The notes beneath the pieces were generated by a model, which was not told the DNA's origin, searched no databases, and saw only the letters and a list, made by a program, of their open reading frames with translations. A program made the translations under genes and the position numbers. Of a DNA stretch of 64,000 nt, positions 41,679 through 49,372 are shown piece by piece; position 1 is the stretch's first letter; the number at the start of each line of letters is the position of its first letter. The DNA comes from Ancrocorticia sp039812645 (GTDB lineage Bacteria > Actinomycetota > Actinomycetes > Actinomycetales > Actinomycetaceae): the NCBI GenBank assembly GCA_039812645.1, contig JBDIAV010000001.1, positions 1 through 64,000 on the forward strand, written 5' to 3'.

Positions 41679-42440
41679 GTGTCCGGACACTCTAAGTGGG
41701 CCACCACCAAGCACAAGAAGGCAGCGAACGACGCCAAGCGCGGCAAGCTCTTCGCACGTCTCATCAAGAATATTGAGGTTGCTGCGCGCACAGGCGGTCC
41801 CGACCCTGCTGGAAATCCGACGCTCTTCGATGCCGTCCAGAAGGCTAAGAAGAACTCCGTTCCCTCGGACAACATTGATCGCGCTCTCAAGCGTGGCGCG
41901 GGCGAGGGTAACGACGGCGTCATCTACGAGAACATCACGTACGAGGGTTACGCCTCAGGTGGCGTAGCCGTCCTCATTGAGTGCCTGACTGACAACCGCA
42001 ATCGTGCCGCAGCGGACGTGCGCATCGCGCTCACTCGTAATGGAGGTCAGTTGGCCGACCCAGGTTCGGTGTCGTACCTCTTCTCGCGCCGCGGCGTGGT
42101 CGAGGTTCCGAAGTCCGATGGGCTGACCGAGGACGACATCCTCATGGCCGTTCTCGACGCGGGTGCGGATGAGGTTGTTGACGAGGGTGACGTCTTTACT
42201 GTCGAGTCGGAGCCGGGCGACGTCGTCGCCGTACGTTCCGCACTTCAGGAGGCCGGAATCGATTACAACTCCGCCGAAGTTCAGTTCGTTCCTTCGATGA
42301 AGGTGGAAGTGGATAAGGAAGGCGCGCAGAAGGTTCTCAAGGTCATCGATGCACTCGATGACTGTGACGATGTGCAGAATGTCTTCTCTAATGTGGACAT
42401 CCCGGACGCGGTGATGGAAGAGCTGGAGGCTGACGCCTAA
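41679..42440 (+). CDS. YebC/PmpR family protein
   Basis: A 253-residue protein beginning MSGHSKWATTKHKKAANDAKRG in shape (MSGHSKWATTKHKKAA start), the conserved YebC start. It binds DNA and regulates genes in some bacteria, and recent family data link it to translation through proline-rich stretches. GTG 41679 follows AGGAGAACT closely. It precedes ruvC by one base, the usual actinobacterial order. Confidence 0.95.
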   Translation: MSGHSKWATTKHKKAANDAKRGKLFARLIKNIEVAARTGGPDPAGNPTLFDAVQKAKKNSVPSDNIDRALKRGAGEGNDGVIYENITYEGYASGGVAVLIECLTDNRNRAAADVRIALTRNGGQLADPGSVSYLFSRRGVVEVPKSDGLTEDDILMAVLDAGADEVVDEGDVFTVESEPGDVVAVRSALQEAGIDYNSAEVQFVPSMKVEVDKEGAQKVLKVIDALDDCDDVQNVFSNVDIPDAVMEELEADA

Positions 42441-42441
42441 C

Positions 42442-43077
42442 GTGCGCATTCTCGGTGTTGACCCGGGCCTCACGCGATGTGGTCTAGGCACCATTGATGC
42501 GAGCGGCGGTCGGCGCGTTTCTCTTGTGGATATGAGAGTGGCGCGTTCGGCCGCCGAATTGGCTCCGCACAAGCGTTTGCTTCTTATTGCGGACGAACTC
42601 GATAAGGTGTTGCTGGAATTTAAACCCGACGTCGTCGCCGTCGAGCGTGTTTTTGCAAAATCTAACGTGCGATCTGTCACAGGTGTGGCCCAGGTCGTGG
42701 GCATTGTCATGCTTGCCGCCGCGCGCGCGGACCTCCCGGTAGAAATGCATACCCCGTCGGAAGTCAAAGCTGCCGTCACTGGAAATGGGCGAGCTGAAAA
42801 GAAGCAGGTTCAGCTTATGGTGCAACGGATCCTGCGCCTCCAGGAAGTGCCTCGCCCCGCGGATGCCGCGGATGCTCTTGCGATTGCAATTACCCAGGCC
42901 TGGCGTGGAGGAACTGCTTCTCTAGATGCGGAGCCTGATCGCACACAACACGGCGGTGCCGGGACGTTGCCCCGAGCTACGGGCTACGACCTGACACCCG
43001 CCCAGAAACTGTGGGCCGGTGCCGAACGAATGTCGCGCCGACACGGAGCTGTTGCACCTCACGAAACTCAGCCGTAG
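42442..43077 (+). CDS. ruvC: Crossover junction endodeoxyribonuclease RuvC
   Basis: A 211-residue Holliday-junction resolvase that cuts crossed strands symmetrically. The four catalytic carboxylates are visible: Asp7 in GVDPGL, Glu68 in VAVERVF, Asp141 and Asp144 in ADAADALAIA. It starts GTG 42442 a single base after the yebC stop. The ~55-residue C-terminal extension beyond the core is longer than in Escherichia coli. It acts on the junctions that RuvA and RuvB, encoded just after, branch-migrate. Confidence 0.95.
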   Translation: MRILGVDPGLTRCGLGTIDASGGRRVSLVDMRVARSAAELAPHKRLLLIADELDKVLLEFKPDVVAVERVFAKSNVRSVTGVAQVVGIVMLAAARADLPVEMHTPSEVKAAVTGNGRAEKKQVQLMVQRILRLQEVPRPADAADALAIAITQAWRGGTASLDAEPDRTQHGGAGTLPRATGYDLTPAQKLWAGAERMSRRHGAVAPHETQP

Positions 43078-43142
43078 GCCATGGCCCATCGAAGCGATCT
43101 CTGAGTTAGAATCATCAAACATACGTTCGAAAGGAAGTGTGG

Positions 43143-43733
43143 ATGATCGCCACGGTTCGCGGCAGAGTTCTGCAGCTGAATGGCACGAATGCCATTGTTG
43201 AGGTGGGGGGCCTGGGTTTTGCTGTCCAAGCCACGCCCACAACGTTGTCGACGCTGCGCGAAGGTACGGAGGCAATGCTCCATACGTCGTTGGTGGTTCG
43301 TGAAGATTCGCTAACGCTTTTTGGGTTTTCGGATGCGGACGAAAAAGCCACGTTTGATATTTTGCAGGGTGTTTCTGGCGTGGGGCCGCGTCTCGCCCTG
43401 GGTATCCTTGCGGTCCACACCCCCGATGCGCTGCGTCGAGCGGTGAGTTCTCAAGACGAGGCAGCTCTTCAGAGAGTATCGGGCATTGGAAAGAAAGGCG
43501 CGCAACGCCTCATTCTTGAACTTGGGACCAAGTTGGGTCCGGAGGTCGGCTCCGACCCCGGGCAGGCCACTACACCGGCTGCAAGTTCCGATGTTGTGGA
43601 TGCCCTCGTTGGCCTGGGGTGGCCGGAACGGGACGCTTTTGCCGCATATGAGAGTGCTGCAGCGGCTCAACCTGACGGGGACGTTGCTCTGCTGCTCCGC
43701 GCGAGCCTACAAATTTTGGGAGCGAGAAAGTAA
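43143..43733 (+). CDS. ruvA: Holliday junction branch migration protein RuvA
   Basis: A 196-residue junction-binding protein. It starts MIATVRGRVLQL, the family start, has two helix-hairpin-helix stretches (FDILQGVSGVGPRLAL and LQRVSGIGKKGAQRLILEL) and a C-terminal RuvB-binding helix domain. ATG 43143 is chosen over GTG 43137 because AAGGAAG lies 5-7 bases upstream. ruvB starts on the base after its stop codon. Confidence 0.95.
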   Translation: MIATVRGRVLQLNGTNAIVEVGGLGFAVQATPTTLSTLREGTEAMLHTSLVVREDSLTLFGFSDADEKATFDILQGVSGVGPRLALGILAVHTPDALRRAVSSQDEAALQRVSGIGKKGAQRLILELGTKLGPEVGSDPGQATTPAASSDVVDALVGLGWPERDAFAAYESAAAAQPDGDVALLLRASLQILGARK

Positions 43734-44759
43734 ATGTCGAGCGCATACGACCTTGTGACGCCGGACGCCGGGGATACTGAACGGGCCGCTGAAGCTGCCC
43801 TGCGCCCGCGTCACCTAGAGGATTTTGTGGGCCAGTTGGTGGTCCGCGAACAGCTATCTCTCGTGCTTGAAGCTGCTATCGCTCGCGGTAAGACGCCCGA
43901 TCATGTGCTTTTGTCTGGCCCTCCCGGCCTGGGAAAAACGACTCTCTCGATGATTATTGCCAACGAGGTGGGGGGAGCACTTCGCCTCACCTCGGGTCCC
44001 GCAATTCAGCATCCAGGTGATCTTGCCGCCGTGCTCTCCTCGCTACAGGAGGGCGATGTCCTTTTCATTGACGAGATTCATCGTCTTGCGCGCACCGCGG
44101 AGGAGATGCTGTACCTCGCGATGGAAGATTTCCGAGTGGATGTCATGGTGGGTAAAGGGCCGGGCGCTACGTCGATTCCTTTGCCTCTCCCGCCGTTCAC
44201 CGTGGTGGGAGCAACCACACGCGCCGGCCTGCTGCCGGCTCCACTGCGTGATCGTTTTGGATTTACGGGCCATCTTGAGTACTACACCGAGCAGGAGCTC
44301 TCCACCATCGTTGAGCGCAACGCTGTGAAGCTGAATGCGGAGCTTGCGAAGGATGCAGCCCATGAAATCGCCTCGCGTTCGCGGGGAACTCCGCGTATAG
44401 CCAATCGCTTGTTACGGCGGGTACAGGACTGGGCGCAGGTACGTGGCGACGGCATCCTCAACATGCGTGCGGCACAGGCCGCCCTCGATGTGTTTGAAGT
44501 GGACAAGCGTGGTCTCGATCGCCTTGACCGTTCGGTCCTGGAGGCCGTGTGTGTACGTTTCGGTGGTGGACCTGTGGGCCTCACCACTCTCGCTGTTTCG
44601 GTGGGTGAGGAACCTGAAACGGTCGAAACTGTCGCGGAACCCTACTTGGTTCGTGAGGGTTTTCTTGTGCGGACACCGCGTGGACGTGCTGCCACGCAGT
44701 TGGCATGGGAACATCTGGGCATGATTCCTCCGGCTGCGGGTGAGACACTGTTTTCCTGA
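43734..44759 (+). CDS. ruvB: Holliday junction DNA helicase RuvB
   Basis: A 341-residue AAA+ motor that drives branch migration with RuvA. Walker A GPPGLGKT is at 62-69, Walker B LFIDEIHRL and sensor ATTRAG are present, and a winged-helix domain ends the protein. It follows ruvA without a gap. A run of about 140 bases without a gene separates it from yajC. Confidence 0.96.
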   Translation: MSSAYDLVTPDAGDTERAAEAALRPRHLEDFVGQLVVREQLSLVLEAAIARGKTPDHVLLSGPPGLGKTTLSMIIANEVGGALRLTSGPAIQHPGDLAAVLSSLQEGDVLFIDEIHRLARTAEEMLYLAMEDFRVDVMVGKGPGATSIPLPLPPFTVVGATTRAGLLPAPLRDRFGFTGHLEYYTEQELSTIVERNAVKLNAELAKDAAHEIASRSRGTPRIANRLLRRVQDWAQVRGDGILNMRAAQAALDVFEVDKRGLDRLDRSVLEAVCVRFGGGPVGLTTLAVSVGEEPETVETVAEPYLVREGFLVRTPRGRAATQLAWEHLGMIPPAAGETLFS

Positions 44760-44902
44760 CTCAGGATTTTTCTTTCGGGAACTTCGCAGCGTTTCTCACC
44801 GTGACTGCGGCGAGATGCACGGCACGTTACCGTTTCTCCCGATTGTCGGTGCGCCCGAGTAGACTGTTGCGGTACATGTCGACAGACTACTAGGAGTGGC
44901 TC

Positions 44903-45280
44903 GTGCCTCAAGACTATACGATGTTTATTCTGCTGGGACTGATGGTCGTTATGTTCTGGTGGATGTCTCGTTCATCGAAGAAGATGCGCCAGAAGATGAT
45001 GGATGAGCGTGCATCTGCGGTCGTCCTTGGAAACACCGTCGTCACCACCGCCGGCTTCTACGGAACCATCGTGGATATCGATGGCGACGCCGTGACTCTT
45101 CAGAGTCCCGCGGGTGATGAGACCGTCTGGCTGCGCAGCGCGATTGCCTCCGTTTCCGATTTGCCGCTTGGCAACGCTGACGAGGACGAGCTGATTGACG
45201 CCGCCGACGTCGTCGCCGACGAGCCTGCCACGGATGAATCGTCCGAGGGTGATCGCAAGCCGGGTTCTGCCTGGGCGTAA
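44903..45280 (+). CDS. yajC: Preprotein translocase subunit YajC
   Basis: A 125-residue single-pass membrane protein of the SecDF-YajC complex. The transmembrane helix FILLGLMVVMFWWM (8-21) is followed by the RSSKKMRQKMMDER motif and the conserved GNTVVTTAGFYGTIV domain, then an acidic tail. GTG 44903 with AGGAGTG upstream is the start. secD follows 44 bases later. Confidence 0.92.
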   Translation: MPQDYTMFILLGLMVVMFWWMSRSSKKMRQKMMDERASAVVLGNTVVTTAGFYGTIVDIDGDAVTLQSPAGDETVWLRSAIASVSDLPLGNADEDELIDAADVVADEPATDESSEGDRKPGSAWA

Positions 45281-45324
45281 ATTGTTGGGCCTGAGATCTA
45301 GGCCTGATTTCGAAAGAAGCTTCT

Positions 45325-47526
45325 ATGCCTTCCCACGTTCCTGAGGTTAGCGCGCCCAAACCGTGGCGTCGCCTTACCTTTCTTATTATCTTGATGGTCG
45401 CTTTAGTGGCCAGTCTTGTCGTTGGATCGTTCACTGGCGATCGGTCACGACTTCTTCCCGATTTCGCCCTTGATTTGGAGGGCGGCACGCAGATCATTTT
45501 GACGCCGACGACGACCGACGGTTCCGAAGTGACACAAAATGATGTTAATCAGGCGATTGAGATCATTCGTCAGCGTGTGGATGCCTCGGGTGTTGCCGAA
45601 GCTGAGATCGCCTCCCAGGGTGGATCGAACATCGTTGTTGGCCTGCCGGGTACTCCGTCGAAGGAAACCCTTGATCTCGTTCGTACGTCGGCTGTGCTCC
45701 GCATGCGAGCGGTGCTCCAACAGGCTGATGTAGGAGTCCTTACTCGTGAAACTTACGATGCAGCTACGGGTGCATCTAGCGGTACTGATGAGACTGCTCC
45801 TGTCGAAGGGACCGACGGATCGGCCCCCGTTGACGGCACGGAGGAGTCCGCTCCAGCTGAAGAAGTTGCTCCGGCGGAGGGGAGCGAGGAGGTAGCTCCA
45901 GCTGAAGGTACTGAAGAGGTGGCTCCGGCCGAGGGGACAGAGGAATCTGTTCCAGCGGAGGGAACCGACGAGGCCGCCCCGGCTGAAGAGGCTGCGCCGG
46001 TAGAGGAGGCGGCTCCCGCCGAAGAAACGACACCAGCAGAAGCTACTCCGGCTGAACCCACTCCCGCGGAGTCAACTCCAGCGGCGGAGCCGTTCACGGC
46101 GGATGAGCTGCACGCTGCCGCTCTCAAGCTCGCGGATGCAAATGGTGATGGCGTGCTCTCCACCGAGCCTACGCAGGCGCCCACCGACGCATCCGATATG
46201 GCATGGGTGACCGAGCAGGTTGTCTATGACGCTCTCACCACCGACTGCACTGCTCCGCAGAGCCACGGCGGCGAGGATGATCCGGCGGCACCTCGTGTCG
46301 CCTGTGAACCTGATGGGCCTGCGGGACCGGCTAAGTACATTCTTGGTCCGGCTGAGATCGAGGGAACTCAGATCACGCAAGCCGCTTCCGGCTTCGATCA
46401 GCAGTACAACCGCTGGGTTGTCAATATGGAGTTCAATACCGAAGGGGCAAAGGCCTTTGCTGAGGTCACCGGACGTCTTGCTACTCTGGAATCACCGCGT
46501 AACCAGTTTGCGATCGTTCTTGACGGTCAGGTCGTTTCTGCGCCGAGTAACGATAAGGTGATTGCGGGAGGAAGTGCGCAGATCTTCGGCGGTAGCCTGA
46601 ATGCCGAGACTACCAAGGTTCTCGCCAATCAGCTGAACTTCGGTTCACTGCCGTTGCACTTTGAGGTGCAGTCTGAGGAGCAGATCTCTGCAACCCTCGG
46701 CTCCGAGTCTCTGACCTCCGGTCTCATCGCTGGCCTTATCGGCATGCTTCTGGTTGTGCTCTACCTGCTGTGGCAGTACCACGGACTTGGCATTGTCGCT
46801 GCGGGTTCTGTGCTCTTGGCAACCGGTGTTTCCTACCTGCTTATTTGCTTCCTTTCATGGACGATGGGATATCGCCTATCCATGGCGGGTGTCGTGGGCC
46901 TGATTATTTCGATCGGCGTGACAGCTGACTCCTTTATCGTGTTCTTCGAGCGAATCCGCGATGAGATCCGCGAGGGTCGAACACTCAAGTCAGCGGTTGC
47001 CCATGGTTGGGCACGAGCCAAGAGGACGATCATTGTGGCGGATACCGTCAATCTGGTTGCTTCGGTTGTGCTCTATTTCCTTACCGTGGGATCAGTACGA
47101 GGCTTTGCCTTTACCCTCGGATTGACCACCGTCATCGACCTTATTGTCGTCATGATGTTCACCTACCCGCTTATGCTGCTCCTGACCCGCACCAAGTTCT
47201 TTGGTGAAGGTAGGCGCTTCTCGGGTATGGATGCTGCAGCTTTGGGTCGTGAGCCCTCCTACCGCGGTGCTGGCCGTTTCGAATCGAAGCAGCCGCGCCG
47301 TGCACAAGCGAAGGTCGCCGTCGAGCCTTCTGCCACGCCGTCGGACGAAAGTTCGGCCCGAGTAACGATCTCGGAACCGGTGGGCACGAGAATACCGCCC
47401 GCGAGTGACGCCGTCGAACTCTCCGAAGAGGAGCAGAGGCTCAGCCTCGCCGAACGGCGTGCTCTTGCACGTCGCAAGGCACGTGAGGCGCAGCAGCGGT
47501 CCGCCACAGAAGGGGAGAACGCCTGA
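45325..47526 (+). CDS. secD: Protein translocase subunit SecD with Ala/Pro/Glu-rich insertion
   Basis: A 733-residue RND-type membrane protein that pulls secreted proteins through the Sec channel using the proton gradient. The first helix (18-35) leads to the LDLEGG motif (49-54) and the P1 ferredoxin-like domain; the remaining helices lie at about 470-620, with GVTADSFIVFFERIRDE. A ~105-residue low-complexity insertion of repeats such as VAPAEGTEE (about 153-256) interrupts the outside domain, and a charged Arg/Glu-rich tail (about 640-733) follows the last helix. The weak AAAGAAG RBS precedes ATG 45325. secF overlaps its stop. Confidence 0.95.
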   Translation: MPSHVPEVSAPKPWRRLTFLIILMVALVASLVVGSFTGDRSRLLPDFALDLEGGTQIILTPTTTDGSEVTQNDVNQAIEIIRQRVDASGVAEAEIASQGGSNIVVGLPGTPSKETLDLVRTSAVLRMRAVLQQADVGVLTRETYDAATGASSGTDETAPVEGTDGSAPVDGTEESAPAEEVAPAEGSEEVAPAEGTEEVAPAEGTEESVPAEGTDEAAPAEEAAPVEEAAPAEETTPAEATPAEPTPAESTPAAEPFTADELHAAALKLADANGDGVLSTEPTQAPTDASDMAWVTEQVVYDALTTDCTAPQSHGGEDDPAAPRVACEPDGPAGPAKYILGPAEIEGTQITQAASGFDQQYNRWVVNMEFNTEGAKAFAEVTGRLATLESPRNQFAIVLDGQVVSAPSNDKVIAGGSAQIFGGSLNAETTKVLANQLNFGSLPLHFEVQSEEQISATLGSESLTSGLIAGLIGMLLVVLYLLWQYHGLGIVAAGSVLLATGVSYLLICFLSWTMGYRLSMAGVVGLIISIGVTADSFIVFFERIRDEIREGRTLKSAVAHGWARAKRTIIVADTVNLVASVVLYFLTVGSVRGFAFTLGLTTVIDLIVVMMFTYPLMLLLTRTKFFGEGRRFSGMDAAALGREPSYRGAGRFESKQPRRAQAKVAVEPSATPSDESSARVTISEPVGTRIPPASDAVELSEEEQRLSLAERRALARRKAREAQQRSATEGENA
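45781..46092 (+). repeat. Low-complexity APE-repeat coding segment in secD
   Basis: About 310 bases of near-repetitive sequence encode tandem variants of (V/A)APAEGTEE and APAEE within the P1 domain of SecD. Unit length drifts between 5 and 10 residues, with repeated GCTCCAGCTGAAG-like stretches at the DNA level. Copy number may vary between strains through slippage. Confidence 0.85.
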
Positions 47527-48632
47527 TGTCGATGTATAGCTACGCTAACGATCTCTACACCGGAAAGAAGTCGTATAACTTCATTGGTAAGCGGAAGATC
47601 TGGTTCTCCGTCGCGGCACTGGCGGTGTTGGTATCGATCGTGCTTCTATTCACGGTCCGTCTCAATCTTGGTATCGAGTTCACCGGCGGATCGCAGTTCA
47701 CTATCTCGAATACGGCGAATGTCGACCAGGCCCCAGCAACGAACGTTATGAGCGAGCACGGTGGAAGTGATGCCGCGCGAGTGGCCCAGGTGGGCGATTC
47801 GAGTATCCGTATTCAGACGGTCAATAATGATGACTTCTCGAACACGGAAGTCGAAGCTATCCGCTCTGAGCTGGCAACGGCCTACGGTGTGGACGTTTCT
47901 GATGTTACGTCGACGTTTATTGGCCCTTCCTGGGGTCAGGATATCCTCGGCAAAGCGCTCAATGGCTTTGTGGTATTCCTGGTGCTCGTGGGAGTCGGGC
48001 TTTCCCTCTACTTCCGTAGCTGGCGTAATGCCGCGGGTGCGATTGTGGCTTTGTTCCATGACCTTATCGTCACCGTGGGGATTTACTGCATCTTTGGCTT
48101 CGAGGTGACCCCGTCCACTGTGATCGGCCTGCTGACCATTTTGGGTTATTCGCTCTATGACACCGTCGTTGTGTTTGACAAGGTGCGCGAAAATACCCAG
48201 TCATTGACCTCGCAGAATTCCTATACTTTCGCAGAATCGACGAATTTGGCTGTTAATCAGACCCTTATTCGGTCGATCAACACGTCGGTCACAAGTATCC
48301 TCCCTGTGGCATCCATTCTCTTCATTGGAGTGTGGCTGCTGGGTGCGGGTACGCTACGGGATCTTGCCCTCGTTATGTTCGTGGGTCTCATCCTGTCGAC
48401 GGTTTCATCGATCTTTATTGCGTCCCCCATGGCGGTGCAGTTGGCTGAGATGAACCCACAGATTAAGGAGCACACGGCCCGTGTTCTGGCCGCGCGTGCT
48501 GAGCGTGGCGCGGATATTGACGATGCCGACGTTCTCGACAAGGCAGTGCCTGCCCGCGGTATTATCCGCGAAGCAGGCCAGCGAAAGGGCAATACCGCCC
48601 AGCCTAAGCGCAAGAAGAGGAGAAAGAAGTGA
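47526..48632 (+). CDS. secF: Protein translocase subunit SecF
   Basis: A 368-residue partner of SecD. It has the first helix IWFSVAALAVLVSIVLLF, the GIEFTGGSQF motif, and the C-terminal helices with TILGYSLYDTVVVFDKVREN, the conserved proton-path region. A basic C-terminal tail (RKKRRKK) ends it. The ATG overlaps the secD stop by one base, and apt overlaps its end (GTGA). Confidence 0.95.
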   Translation: MSMYSYANDLYTGKKSYNFIGKRKIWFSVAALAVLVSIVLLFTVRLNLGIEFTGGSQFTISNTANVDQAPATNVMSEHGGSDAARVAQVGDSSIRIQTVNNDDFSNTEVEAIRSELATAYGVDVSDVTSTFIGPSWGQDILGKALNGFVVFLVLVGVGLSLYFRSWRNAAGAIVALFHDLIVTVGIYCIFGFEVTPSTVIGLLTILGYSLYDTVVVFDKVRENTQSLTSQNSYTFAESTNLAVNQTLIRSINTSVTSILPVASILFIGVWLLGAGTLRDLALVMFVGLILSTVSSIFIASPMAVQLAEMNPQIKEHTARVLAARAERGADIDDADVLDKAVPARGIIREAGQRKGNTAQPKRKKRRKK

Positions 48633-49174
48633 GCGAGGGATACGCCTTCCCACAGGAGACGGTTGCACTCGTGGAGTCCAACCTCCGCGAAGTCAACGAT
48701 TTCCCAGCCCCGGGAGTCATCTTCCGTGACATCACACCGCTCATTGCGGATCCCGAGGGATTCCGGACCCTCATCAACATCCTGGCTGACCGTTACCGTG
48801 GCAAGGTCGATGCCGTCGCGGGCCTCGAGTCCCGTGGCTTCATCCTGGCCGCACCGCTCGCGTACGCGCTCGGAGTGGGCATGGTGACCGTCCGAAAAGC
48901 GGGTCGCCTTCCCGGTCCCGTTGTAGGGGTGGATTACGACCTGGAGTATGGCTCGGCCCGCATGGAGTTGCAGCCCTTCACCGTGGAGGATGGCCAGCGC
49001 GTTCTTATTCTCGACGACGTCCTTGCCACCGGTGGAACTGCCAACGCCGCGTTCGATCTTATTGAGCAGTCGGGTGGAGAGGCCGTGGGTCTGTGCGTCC
49101 TCATTGAGTTGGCGGATCTCGGTGGTCGCGCCAAGCTCGAGGGGCGCGAGGTTGAGGCGATTTTGACCTTCTAA
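48629..49174 (+). CDS. apt: Adenine phosphoribosyltransferase
   Basis: A 181-residue salvage enzyme that forms AMP from adenine and PRPP. The PRPP-binding loop VLILDDVLATGGT is at 125-137 and the N-terminal FPAPGVIFRDITPL region is typical. GTG 48629 overlaps the secF stop. The secDF-apt-relA order is conserved in actinobacteria. A hairpin lies downstream. Confidence 0.95.
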   Translation: MSEGYAFPQETVALVESNLREVNDFPAPGVIFRDITPLIADPEGFRTLINILADRYRGKVDAVAGLESRGFILAAPLAYALGVGMVTVRKAGRLPGPVVGVDYDLEYGSARMELQPFTVEDGQRVLILDDVLATGGTANAAFDLIEQSGGEAVGLCVLIELADLGGRAKLEGREVEAILTF

Positions 49175-49269
49175 TATGCCTGCCACTGTGATGCGAGTGG
49201 ACTTAACGCGACTCAAGCGGGAATGTCTCGCGCACCGTCGTCGTTGTACACAACGCGGTCATTACTGAC

Positions 49270-49301
49270 AAAGAGACCACACTGAACAGTGTGGTCTCTT
49301 T
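49270..49301 (+). terminator. Hairpin terminator after apt
   Basis: AAAGAGACCACACTG and its complement form a perfect 15-bp stem with a very short AA centre (49285-49286), ending in CTCTTT on the plus strand. It separates the sec-apt genes from relA. Confidence 0.8.
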
Positions 49302-49372
49302 GCATAGTGGACGTTATGGCATAGAAGGCGTCGTCAGACGGCTAAAATGACCACAATAGGTGAGGGGGAGAG

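Noticed and set aside
41955..42779. 274-codon minus-strand frame opposite yebC and ruvC
   Set aside because: Shadow frame; yebC and ruvC are complete with conserved catalytic and start motifs.
45781..46092. CRISPR-like or minisatellite non-coding repeat
   Set aside because: The units are coding, in frame with secD, variable in length, and have no spacer pattern.
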